Source of the DNA: Bacillota bacterium
GTDB taxonomy: Bacteria; Bacillota; Clostridia; Peptostreptococcales; Anaerovoracaceae
Direction of reading: 5' to 3'
NCBI GenBank assembly: GCA_017432345.1
Contig: JAFRJI010000012.1
Coordinates: 62,001-126,000, forward strand
DNA: 64,000 nucleotides
In this document: positions 1-7,588 of the stretch, one piece after another
Layout of the letters: each line of letters begins with the position of its first letter
Position numbering within the stretch: the stretch's first letter is position 1
Made by a program: the position numbers and the translations under genes
The notes under the pieces: model-generated
The model's database searches: none
Told to the model about the DNA's origin: nothing
What the model saw: the letters and a program-made list of their open reading frames with translations, nothing else

Positions 1-260
1 TGCGCACGCTGTCCGAATACTGCCTGCCGTTCCTTCGGATCGGCGGGACCTTTATCGCGTACAAGGGACCGGACTGTGACGAAGAAGTAGCAGAGGCGGC
101 AAAAGCGATCGAAATTCTCGGCGGGACAGATACGCTGATCAAGGAGCTCCGCTTCGAGGGAGTGCCGTTTGAACACACACTGGTCCTCATAAAAAAGGAG
201 AACGCTACGCCGAAAGCCTATCCGCGAAAGGCAGGAACACCGTCGAAAAAACCGCTTTAA
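1..260 (+). CDS. rsmG: 16S rRNA (guanine527-N7)-methyltransferase RsmG, C-terminal end (partial)
   Basis: Only the last 85 codons are inside the window (first full codon at 3, TAA at 258-260), so the start is off the left edge. The translated end has the RsmG pattern: a strand ending in GGTFIAYKGP, an acidic helix (EEVAEAAKAIEILGG) and the typical basic tail with YPRKAGTPSKKPL. In the family the enzyme methylates G527 of 16S rRNA with S-adenosylmethionine; the catalytic core is not visible here. Its position directly before parA-parB is the standard origin-proximal arrangement in Firmicutes and is the main reason for placing the window next to oriC. Confidence 0.93.
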   Translation, partial: RTLSEYCLPFLRIGGTFIAYKGPDCDEEVAEAAKAIEILGGTDTLIKELRFEGVPFEHTLVLIKKENATPKAYPRKAGTPSKKPL

Positions 261-303
261 AGAGGCGGTCCGAGACTGCGAAATGTGGAAATATATGGAA
301 ATT

Positions 304-345
304 AAACCGGGAAACGTTTCACGTGAAACATTCTCCCGGTTTTGT
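304..345 (+). terminator. Hairpin terminator of rsmG with a parS site in its loop
   Basis: Nine-base arms AAACCGGGA (304-312) and TCCCGGTTT (334-342) pair perfectly and are followed by a T-rich stretch (TTTTGTCATTTTTATT). The loop is itself the parS-like palindrome at 315-330, which could form an inner stem. Confidence 0.7.
315..330. promoter_or_regulatory. parS-like centromere site 1
   Basis: The 16-mer CGTTTCACGTGAAACA differs only in its first base from the widely conserved parS sequence TGTTTCACGTGAAACA. It lies just upstream of parA, where ParB of this locus would be expected to nucleate and spread. Confidence 0.85.
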
Positions 346-450
346 CATTTTTATTAAAAGTTTATAAGAAAAAGTTGCGCCAAAATGGTAGCGAAAAGAT
401 AAGTGGTAGTATATAATGTTCTTTGTGAAAAGGGTAAGGAGGATACAACC

Positions 451-1224
451 ATGGGAAAGGCAATTGCTATTTTTAATCAGAAGGGCGGCGTTGGCAAGAC
501 GACCACGAACATCAATCTCGCAGCCTGTCTGGCGCTGAAAGGAAAGAAGGTCCTGATCCTGGACATCGACCCGCAAGGCAACACGACAAGCGGCATGGGA
601 ATTGCCAAGCGAGGGCTTGATATTACGACGCATGAGATACTTATCGAAGACAATCACCACCCCGAAGAAGCAGTAATTCCAACGTGTGTAGAGAATCTGG
701 ACATCATGCCTGCCAGTGTTCAGCTTGCAGGGGCAGAAGTAGAACTTATCAATAAAGCAGGTAGAGAAAAACGCTTGAAGATGGCGATTGATATCTTGAA
801 GCCAAGGTATGATTACATCTTTGTCGACTGCCCGCCATCTCTCGGAATATTGACCATCAACTCTCTGACAGCAGTGGATTCTGTGCTGATTCCGATCCAG
901 TGTGAATTCTATGCGCTCGAAGGCGTAAGTCAGCTCATGAGCACGATCGAGATCGTGAAGAAGAATCTGAATCCATCGCTTGAAATCGAAGGAGTTATAC
1001 TGAGCATGTTCGACGGCAGGACGAATCTGTCGATCCAGGTCGTCGAAGAAGTCAAGAAGTATTTCAAGGAAAAAGTATATACGACCGTTATCCCGAGAAA
1101 CGTCAGACTGGCGGAAGCTCCTAGCCATGGCATGCCGGTCATCCAGTACGATCCTAGATCGACTGGAGCCAGAGCATACATGGAATTTGCAGAGGAATTT
1201 CTTGAGTCCGAGGGGGAGATGTAA
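451..1224 (+). CDS. parA: Chromosome partitioning ATPase ParA (Soj)
   Basis: The protein has 257 residues, the usual length for a chromosomal ParA/Soj. It opens with a deviant Walker A box, KGGVGKTT at residues 11-18, carrying the signature lysine at position 11. Further family segments are the Walker A' DIDPQGN and the Walker B region FVDCPPSLG. In the family this MinD-like ATPase binds DNA as an ATP dimer, works with ParB-parS to segregate origins, and influences DnaA. A longer frame is open upstream to 403, but the ATG at 451 is chosen because a strong Shine-Dalgarno (AAGGAGG at 437-443) lies 7 bases before it and the protein then starts like other ParA proteins. The stop codon is followed directly by the parB ATG, so the two are one operon. 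Confidence 0.95.
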   Translation: MGKAIAIFNQKGGVGKTTTNINLAACLALKGKKVLILDIDPQGNTTSGMGIAKRGLDITTHEILIEDNHHPEEAVIPTCVENLDIMPASVQLAGAEVELINKAGREKRLKMAIDILKPRYDYIFVDCPPSLGILTINSLTAVDSVLIPIQCEFYALEGVSQLMSTIEIVKKNLNPSLEIEGVILSMFDGRTNLSIQVVEEVKKYFKEKVYTTVIPRNVRLAEAPSHGMPVIQYDPRSTGARAYMEFAEEFLESEGEM

Positions 1225-2169
1225 ATGGCAGCACAGAAAAAAACAAGAGGTCTGGGCAGGGGCCTGGACGCGCTATTTGGTGATGCGGAAGTAACACCAG
1301 TCTCGTCGGAAAAACCTACAAAGAAAGCAAGAACGGAAGCAGACAGCACAAAGGATAAGGCAGACAAGGAAATGACTCCGGCGGAAGGCGGAGTCATTTA
1401 CGTTGATATCAACAACATCATGCCAAACGCATCACAGCCGAGGAAAGTTTTCGATGAGGAAAAACTACAGGAGTTGGCCGATTCCATCCAGCAGCACGGA
1501 CTGATCCAGCCTATCGTGCTTCGAAAAGCCGGCAAAGGGTATGAGATCGTTGCCGGGGAGCGAAGATGGCGCGCTGCCAGGCTTATCGGGCTGAAGGAGA
1601 TTCCTTCTATTGTTAAGGATCTGACGGATGAAGAGAATATGCTGCTTTCGATCATTGAGAACATGCAGCGGGAAGATCTCAATCCGATCGAAGAGGCGGA
1701 AGGGCTCAAGCAGATGATCGATATGTACGGACTGACGCAGGAGCAGGTTTCCCTTAGCGTGGGGAAAAGCCGTCCGTACATTACGAACAGCCTGCGGCTT
1801 TTGAAACTGTCGGCCCGCGTTCAGGAACTGACGGCGGAGGGAAAGCTCTCCATGGGCCACGCACGGGCGCTGGCGGCTATCGAAGATGAAGACCGTCAGG
1901 TGGAACTGGCTGAAAAGGCAGCCGACGAAGGACTTTCAGTCCGGCAGATCGAAACACTGGCGAAAGAGACCAAGACGCCGGCGAAGAGAAAGCCTGCCCG
2001 CAAAAAAAGAAAGAGCGCTGATGAGAAACGCGTTGAAGAAGATTTGAAGAACGCGCTGGGAACCAGGGTCAATCTCCTGAGGAACGGCAAGCGCGGCAAG
2101 ATCGAGATCGAGTTCTACAGCAAAGAGGAACTGGAACGATTGATAGAACTGTTGAAATCACTGGGGTAG
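1225..2169 (+). CDS. parB: Chromosome partitioning protein ParB (Spo0J)
   Basis: A 314-residue ParB. The N-terminal RGLGRGLDALFG segment is the ParA-stimulating peptide typical of the family and is followed by a charged linker. The CTP-binding ParB/Srx domain (about residues 55-145) shows the GERRWRAARL motif, then a KorB-like helix-turn-helix (about 155-200, with SVGKSRPYITNSLRLLKL) that reads parS, a second basic linker, and a C-terminal dimerisation domain ending EELERLIELLKSLG. Start is the ATG immediately after the parA stop, with a GAGGGGGAG ribosome site inside the parA end. Sites resembling parS occur on both sides of the operon (315 and 2188). Confidence 0.95.
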   Translation: MAAQKKTRGLGRGLDALFGDAEVTPVSSEKPTKKARTEADSTKDKADKEMTPAEGGVIYVDINNIMPNASQPRKVFDEEKLQELADSIQQHGLIQPIVLRKAGKGYEIVAGERRWRAARLIGLKEIPSIVKDLTDEENMLLSIIENMQREDLNPIEEAEGLKQMIDMYGLTQEQVSLSVGKSRPYITNSLRLLKLSARVQELTAEGKLSMGHARALAAIEDEDRQVELAEKAADEGLSVRQIETLAKETKTPAKRKPARKKRKSADEKRVEEDLKNALGTRVNLLRNGKRGKIEIEFYSKEELERLIELLKSLG

Positions 2170-2187
2170 AGGGCCTTGCCTGACAAA

Positions 2188-2203
2188 TGTTCCACGTGAA
2201 ACG
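2188..2203. promoter_or_regulatory. parS-like centromere site 2
   Basis: TGTTCCACGTGAAACG, 18 bases after the parB stop. The Bacillus consensus TGTTNCACGTGAAACA is matched at all positions except the last base. With the site at 315 it brackets the parAB operon. Confidence 0.8.
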
Positions 2204-2252
2204 TTTGGAAAAATTTGTAAATCATGTTAGTTAGCATATAAGGAGAAGCAAT

Positions 2253-3446
2253 ATGGAAAGAAATGTAGGAACCGTATCAAGAGGTATTCGCGGGCCGATC
2301 ATCCGCGAAGGAGACAACATTGCGGACATCGTCGTTGAAAGCGTTCTTAAGGCTGCTTCGACAGACGGGTTTGAGATCCGCGACAGGGACATCGTGTGCG
2401 TGACCGAGTCTGTTGTAGCCAGATCCCAGGGCAATTACGCGTCCATCGACGCCATCGCCAAGGACGTCAAGGACAAGACCGGCGGGGAGACCATCGGCAT
2501 CATCCAGCCGATTCTTTCGAGGAACCGGTTCGCGATCTGTCTCAAGGGTTTTGCCAAAGGTGCCAAAAAAATCGTTCTGATGCTGAATTACCCGAGTGAT
2601 GAGGTCGGAAACGCACTGATCACAATGGATCAAGTCGATGAGGCGGGCGTCAATCCGTACAGCGACGTGCTGACGCTGGAACGCTACAGGGAGCTCTTCG
2701 GAGAGAACAAGCACCAGTTCACCGGCGTGGATTACGTCCAGTATTACAGCGACATCATCAAGGGGGAAGGCGCAGAGGTCGAAGTCATCTTTGCCAACCA
2801 TCCGGAAGACATCCTCAACTATACGAAGACCGTCATCACTTGCGACATCCACACCAGAGAAAGAAGCAAGAGGATCCTGAAGGCCAAAGGCGCTGAAATC
2901 GTGCTCGGCATGGATGATATCCTCAACGCGCCGGTCGACGGAAGCGGCTTCAATTCAAAGTTCGGGCTGCTCGGGTCCAACAAGGCGACCGAAGATTCCA
3001 TCAAGTTGTTCCCGGATGACTGCCAGTATGTTGTGGAGGACATCCAGAAGCAGATCAAGGAAAAGACCGGCAAGCACATCGAAGCCATGATTTACGGCGA
3101 CGGAGCCTTCAAAGACCCGGTCGGCAAGATCTGGGAGCTGGCTGACCCGAAAGTCGGCGTCGCTTATACCGCCGGCCTCGAAGGTACGCCGAACGAACTG
3201 AAGCTGAAGTATCTGGCGGACAATGATTTTGCAGATCTAAGCGGAGATGCGCTGAAGGACGCAATCAAGGACCGGATCAAGGAGAAGGACGGCAGCCTGG
3301 TTGGCAAGATGGAATCCGAAGGGACGACTCCGAGACAGCTGACCGACTTGATTGGATCCCTGTGCGACCTGACCAGCGGCTCCGGAGACAAGGGAACGCC
3401 GATCGTCCACATTCAGGGCTACTTCGATAACTACACCAGCGAATAA
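2253..3446 (+). CDS. Gamma-glutamyl ligase of the CofE (F420-0:L-glutamate ligase) family, possible FolC2
   Basis: A 397-residue protein starting at an ATG preceded by AAGGAG. The N-terminal part has the features of the COG1478/CofE family: a GPIIREGDNIADIVVES start, the segment DGFEIRDRDIVCVTESVVARSQGN, and an acidic metal-site region with GDGAF (about residues 283-287) and a DP.V.K stretch. CofE adds glutamate in gamma linkage to coenzyme F420. No other F420 gene is visible here, and F420 is not usual in Clostridia, so F420 is a doubtful substrate. Homologues have been proposed, and in Chlamydia shown by complementation, to act as alternative folylpolyglutamate synthases (FolC2). Its place just before the folate-dependent hut operon fits that idea, but this is inference. 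The gene is separated from parB by a parS site and is probably a single-gene unit. Confidence 0.75.
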   Translation: MERNVGTVSRGIRGPIIREGDNIADIVVESVLKAASTDGFEIRDRDIVCVTESVVARSQGNYASIDAIAKDVKDKTGGETIGIIQPILSRNRFAICLKGFAKGAKKIVLMLNYPSDEVGNALITMDQVDEAGVNPYSDVLTLERYRELFGENKHQFTGVDYVQYYSDIIKGEGAEVEVIFANHPEDILNYTKTVITCDIHTRERSKRILKAKGAEIVLGMDDILNAPVDGSGFNSKFGLLGSNKATEDSIKLFPDDCQYVVEDIQKQIKEKTGKHIEAMIYGDGAFKDPVGKIWELADPKVGVAYTAGLEGTPNELKLKYLADNDFADLSGDALKDAIKDRIKEKDGSLVGKMESEGTTPRQLTDLIGSLCDLTSGSGDKGTPIVHIQGYFDNYTSE

Positions 3447-3519
3447 GCTGCAAGTCGGACAAATACGTTTTATTCACTGCTGCGTTGACAACACGTCGAC
3501 GCGGCAGTTTTTAAATTTG

Positions 3520-3731
3520 CAACGTATTCGAGCCGGGGCGGGCCGTAACCGGCGATCTCCGCAGGAGCAGTAACAATCGCCAGCGTGACGAGGCAAAGAA
3601 TAGACAAACGCCGGAAACTGTTTGAACGGAGCGAGTTTTTCCGGCGTTCTATTCTTAACGAGTGAGCGTTCGCGATTGTCTGCGACGAGGACAACGCGCC
3701 GTATACTGCCTGCCTCCGGCTCTCTCGTTAC
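3520..3731. repeat. 212-bp imperfect palindrome (MITE-like or relic element)
   Basis: The two halves are inverted copies around a centre near 3626. The innermost arms are AAGAATAGA..ACGCCGGAAA (left) against TTTCCGGCGTTCTATTCTT (right). Outward, ACAATCGC pairs with GCGATTGT, and an AGCCGGGGCGGGCC-like block near 3531 matches the reverse complement of the block near 3700-3720. Matching is imperfect but symmetric to within a few bases over about 106 bp per arm. It fills the gap between the ligase gene and the hut promoter. Open frames crossing it have no recognisable protein pattern. Confidence 0.6.
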
Positions 3732-3807
3732 AAGCACAAAACCCATCGTTCACATCACGTTAACGCATCAAAGCTTTATCTCTTTACCTTGCTGACAAAT
3801 TTTGCCA

Positions 3808-3842
3808 AAACTATAGTATTATCAGAATAGTTTGGGTATAAT
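3808..3842 (+). promoter_or_regulatory. Candidate hut promoter with overlapping operator dyad
   Basis: A perfect -10 box TATAAT lies at 3837-3842. Just upstream is an exact inverted repeat, AAACTAT (3808-3814) and ATAGTTT (3827-3833), separated by 12 bases and covering the -35 area. No good -35 hexamer is visible, as expected for an activated promoter. The first gene downstream is hutH. Confidence 0.5.
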
Positions 3843-3958
3843 AATCACACGGTGAAACAGCATATCAATAATATGTAGCAAACGCGCACCGTAATACAAC
3901 ACCAACCAACACGTAACGAATACGTACAAGCGTTAGAAAATAAAAGGAGAGGATGTAT

Positions 3959-5500
3959 ATGACGATTCGAATTGATGGACACAACTTGACTGTTGAAGAT
4001 ATCATCAAGGTGTGCAGACACGGAGAGAAAGTTGAGCTTACAGAAGGCGCGAAGATCGACATCAAGCGAGCACGCGACTACGTGGAAGACAAGCTGGCCA
4101 AAGACGCAGTCATCTATGGACTGACCACCGGTTTCGGACGGTTCGCCAGCGTCAAGATCTCACAGGAAGAGACCGCACAGCTGCAGAAGAACCTGATCAT
4201 GAGCCACACCTGCGCAATGGGCGACGCTTACCCGAAGCACTATGTCAGAGCGGCCATGCTGCTCCGGTGCAACGCGCTGGCGAGCGGCTATTCCGGTATC
4301 CGGCTTTCAACCGTGCAGACCATGATCGACATGCTGAACGCGGACATTATTCCGATCGTTCCGGAGAAGGGATCCGTCGGATCATCCGGCGACCTGGCAC
4401 CGCTTTCCTGCATCGCGCTCGGACTGATCGGAATGGGCAAAGTAGAATACAAGGGCAAAGTCGTCGACGCACCGGAAGCCTTTGCAGCAGAAGGCCTGCA
4501 GCCGGTGGAACTGGCAGCGAAAGAAGGCCTGGCGCTGAACAACGGCACGCAGATGATGACGGCAGTCGGCGTCAACGTACTGTACGACGCCATGCAGCTT
4601 CTGAAGACGGCCGACATCGCGGCGGCCCTGACCGGAGAAGCGCTTCACGCGATCCGCAAGGCCTACGACCCGAAAGTCCACGCCATCCGCGGACAGGAAG
4701 GACAGATCACGGAAGCGGCGAACATGCGGGATCTGCTGGATGGATCCGACAATGCGAAATGGCTTCACGAAACGAAAGTGCAGGATCCGTATTCGCAGCG
4801 TTGCATGCCACAGATCCACGGCGCATCAAGAGACGCCATCCAATATGTATATGACAAAGTCTCCATCGAGATCAATGCCGTTACCGACAATCCGCTGGTC
4901 TTCGCCGTCAGCGACGAAGTCATCTCCGGCGGAAACTTCCACGGACAGCCGATGGCACTGGCCTTTGACTTCCTAAAGATCGCGATTTCCGAACTGGCGA
5001 ACGTTTCCGAACGCCGAATCGAACGGCTCGTGAACTCGCAGCTTTCCGAAGGACTTCCGGCATTCCTGGTCAAGAAGGGCGGTCTGAACTCCGGGTACAT
5101 GATCGCGCAGTACGCAGCCGCGTCGATGGTTTCCGAAAACAAGGTTTATGACCATCCGGCCTGCGTCGACTCGATCCCGACCTCCGCGAACCAGGAAGAC
5201 CACGTTTCCATGGGAACGACATCCGCCAGAACAGCGGCGCTCGTACTGGACAACGCGCAGAAAGTCTTGGGCATTGAACTTTCCGCAGCGGCACAGGCGA
5301 TCTGGCTCCGTCAGGAACAGGGCGAACACGGCATCGACAATCTGGCGCCGGCGACCAAGGCCGCTTACGATTTCATCCGGACCGTTTCGGATCCGATCGA
5401 AGAAGACATCATCATGCTGCCGGAACTGGCCAAGTTCGACGAGATCGTAAAGAGCTTCGCCATCAACGACGCGGTAGAAAAAATCATCAAACTCAGATAA
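3959..5500 (+). CDS. hutH: Histidine ammonia-lyase (histidase)
   Basis: A 513-residue member of the MIO ammonia-lyase family; deaminates L-histidine to urocanate, the first step of the Hut pathway. With the start at 3959 the catalytic residues fall at the positions known for the Pseudomonas putida enzyme: Tyr53 in YGLTTGFG, His83 in MSHTC, and the MIO triad at 142-144. The triad here reads Ser-Ser-Gly (context GSVGSSGDLAPLS) instead of Ala-Ser-Gly. An in-frame ATG at 3953 abuts the ribosome site AAGGAGAGG (3944-3952), so the ATG at 3959 with a normal gap is preferred. First gene of hutH-hutU-hutI-cyclodeaminase-ftcD, all with short gaps on one strand. Confidence 0.95.
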   Translation: MTIRIDGHNLTVEDIIKVCRHGEKVELTEGAKIDIKRARDYVEDKLAKDAVIYGLTTGFGRFASVKISQEETAQLQKNLIMSHTCAMGDAYPKHYVRAAMLLRCNALASGYSGIRLSTVQTMIDMLNADIIPIVPEKGSVGSSGDLAPLSCIALGLIGMGKVEYKGKVVDAPEAFAAEGLQPVELAAKEGLALNNGTQMMTAVGVNVLYDAMQLLKTADIAAALTGEALHAIRKAYDPKVHAIRGQEGQITEAANMRDLLDGSDNAKWLHETKVQDPYSQRCMPQIHGASRDAIQYVYDKVSIEINAVTDNPLVFAVSDEVISGGNFHGQPMALAFDFLKIAISELANVSERRIERLVNSQLSEGLPAFLVKKGGLNSGYMIAQYAAASMVSENKVYDHPACVDSIPTSANQEDHVSMGTTSARTAALVLDNAQKVLGIELSAAAQAIWLRQEQGEHGIDNLAPATKAAYDFIRTVSDPIEEDIIMLPELAKFDEIVKSFAINDAVEKIIKLR

Positions 5501-5537
5501 TCAGCAAGAACCACTTTGTAATAAGAGGAGGAGAAGC

Positions 5538-7562
5538 ATGTTAGAAAACAAAGCGATCGCAAACGCGATGACCATCAAACTGGACAACGAATACCCAGAC
5601 TATCCTGCCTTCCAGGAAGGCATCCGGAGAGCTCCGGACAGAGGGTTCAGACTGACAAAGGCGCAGGCCAGGATCGCCCTGAAGAATGCGCTGAGATACG
5701 TTCCGGAAGAGCTGCACGAGAAACTCGCGCCGGAATTCATGGAAGAACTCACCACGCTGGGCAGAGTATATGCATACCGTTACCGTCCGGAAGGCCGGAT
5801 CTACGGCAAGCCGATCGACGAATACAAAGGCAACTGCCTGGCCGGCAAAGCGTTCCAGGTCATGATCGACAACAACCTGGACTTCGAAGTCGCGCTTTAT
5901 CCATATGAGCTGGTCACCTACGGCGAGACCGGACAGGTCTGCCAGAACTGGCTCCAGTACAGACTCATCAAGAAATACCTGGAAGAGATGACCGACGAAC
6001 AGACGCTGGTCGTTGAATCCGGACATCCGCTCGGACTCTTCCCGTCCAAACCGGAAGCACCGCGTGTCATCATCACCAACTCCATCATGATCGGCATGTA
6101 TGACAATCTGGAAGACTGGGAAGTCGCCGAAGAAATGGGCGTCGCCAACTACGGACAGATGACGGCCGGCGGCTGGATGTACATCGGACCGCAGGGCATC
6201 GTCCACGGAACATTCAATACGATTCTCAACGCCGGGCGTAAGGAACTGGGCGTTCCGGAAGACGGCGACTTGGCAGGACACACCTTCGTATCCTCCGGTC
6301 TCGGCGGCATGAGCGGCGCGCAGCCAAAGGCAGCTAACATCGCCAACGCGGTCGGCGTCTTTGCGGAAGTCGACAAGTCCAGGATCGAAACGAGACACGA
6401 TCAGGGCTGGGTCGACGTCGTCTGCGAAGATCTCGACGAAGTCTTCAAGCTGGCGGAAGAGAAATTGGCGGCCAAGGAAGGCATCTCCATCGCGTACCAC
6501 GGCAACATCGTCGATCTGCTGGAAGAAGCGGTCAAGAGGGATTTCCACATCGACCTGCTTTCCGACCAGACCTCCTGCCACAACGTATACAACGGCGGCT
6601 ACTGCCCGGTTGGCTACACCTTCGAAGAGCGTACTGAAATGCTCCACGAAGACCGTGCAAAATTCTGCGAAGAGGTCGACAAGACGCTGCACCGTCACTA
6701 CAAGGCGATCAAAGCACTCACCGAGCGCGGAACTTACTTCTTTGACTACGGCAACTCCTTCATGAAGGCCATGTACGATGCCGGCGTCAAGGAAATCTCC
6801 AAGAACGGCATCGACGATAAAGACGGATTCATCTGGCCGTCATACGTAGAAGATATTATGGGACCGGTCCTCTTTGACTATGGCTACGGACCGTTCCGCT
6901 GGGTCTGCCTGTCCGGCAAGCCGGAAGACCTGCGCGCGACCGACCAGGCGGCGATGGACGTCATCGACCCGAACCGCCGCGGTCAGGACAGAGACAACTG
7001 GATCTGGATCCGCGACGCGGAGAAAAACAAGCTGGTCGTCGGAACCCAGGCGAGAATCCTCTATCAGGATGCTGAAGGCAGAAGAGACATCGGTCTGGCC
7101 TTCAATAAGCTGGTCCGCGAAGGAAAGATCGGCCCAGTCATGATGGGAAGAGACCACCACGACGTATCCGGGACCGACTCCCCATTCCGTGAAACATCCA
7201 ACATCAAGGACGGATCGAACGTCATGGCTGATATGGCGGTACAGTGCTACGCCGGAAACGCAGCCAGAGGAATGAGCCTTTGCGCACTGCATAACGGCGG
7301 CGGCGTCGGCATCGGCAAGGCCATCAACGGCGGATTCGGACTGCTGCTGGACGGAAGCGAACGCGTCGACAAGATTCTGCACTCCGCGATGATGTGGGAC
7401 GTCATGGGCGGCGTAGCCAGAAGAAACTGGGCGAGAAACGAGCACGCGGTCGAAACATCTGTTGCGTACAATGCGAACTATGCCGGCAAGGGACACATTA
7501 CGATCCCGTACATTGCGGCGGATGAACTCGTAGACGACGTGGTCGACAAATTCGTAAAATAG
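5538..7562 (+). CDS. hutU: Urocanate hydratase (urocanase)
   Basis: Second Hut enzyme: hydrates urocanate to 4-imidazolone-5-propionate using tightly bound NAD+. The 674-residue product belongs to the longer clostridial form (the E. coli/Pseudomonas type has about 555 residues), with an extra N-terminal segment. Conserved urocanase stretches are visible: GQMTAGGWMYIGPQGIVHGT, HDQGWVDVVC, the cysteine-containing SDQTSCHNVYNGGYCPVGY, and MGRDHHDVSGTDSPFRET followed by the glycine-rich ALHNGGGVGIGKAINGGFG. The start has a strong GAGGAGGAGAAGC leader. It lies 37 bases after hutH. Confidence 0.95.
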   Translation: MLENKAIANAMTIKLDNEYPDYPAFQEGIRRAPDRGFRLTKAQARIALKNALRYVPEELHEKLAPEFMEELTTLGRVYAYRYRPEGRIYGKPIDEYKGNCLAGKAFQVMIDNNLDFEVALYPYELVTYGETGQVCQNWLQYRLIKKYLEEMTDEQTLVVESGHPLGLFPSKPEAPRVIITNSIMIGMYDNLEDWEVAEEMGVANYGQMTAGGWMYIGPQGIVHGTFNTILNAGRKELGVPEDGDLAGHTFVSSGLGGMSGAQPKAANIANAVGVFAEVDKSRIETRHDQGWVDVVCEDLDEVFKLAEEKLAAKEGISIAYHGNIVDLLEEAVKRDFHIDLLSDQTSCHNVYNGGYCPVGYTFEERTEMLHEDRAKFCEEVDKTLHRHYKAIKALTERGTYFFDYGNSFMKAMYDAGVKEISKNGIDDKDGFIWPSYVEDIMGPVLFDYGYGPFRWVCLSGKPEDLRATDQAAMDVIDPNRRGQDRDNWIWIRDAEKNKLVVGTQARILYQDAEGRRDIGLAFNKLVREGKIGPVMMGRDHHDVSGTDSPFRETSNIKDGSNVMADMAVQCYAGNAARGMSLCALHNGGGVGIGKAINGGFGLLLDGSERVDKILHSAMMWDVMGGVARRNWARNEHAVETSVAYNANYAGKGHITIPYIAADELVDDVVDKFVK

Positions 7563-7588
7563 ATGATCCTTTGGGAGAGGAGAATACG

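Noticed and set aside
403-450. Extended parA start at 403
   Set aside because: The extra 16 residues do not fit ParA N-termini, and the strong ribosome site lies before the ATG at 451.
3474-3746. Small protein gene on the minus strand in the gap before hutH
   Set aside because: The frame lies within the large imperfect palindrome, lacks a convincing ribosome site, and its composition follows the inverted repeat.
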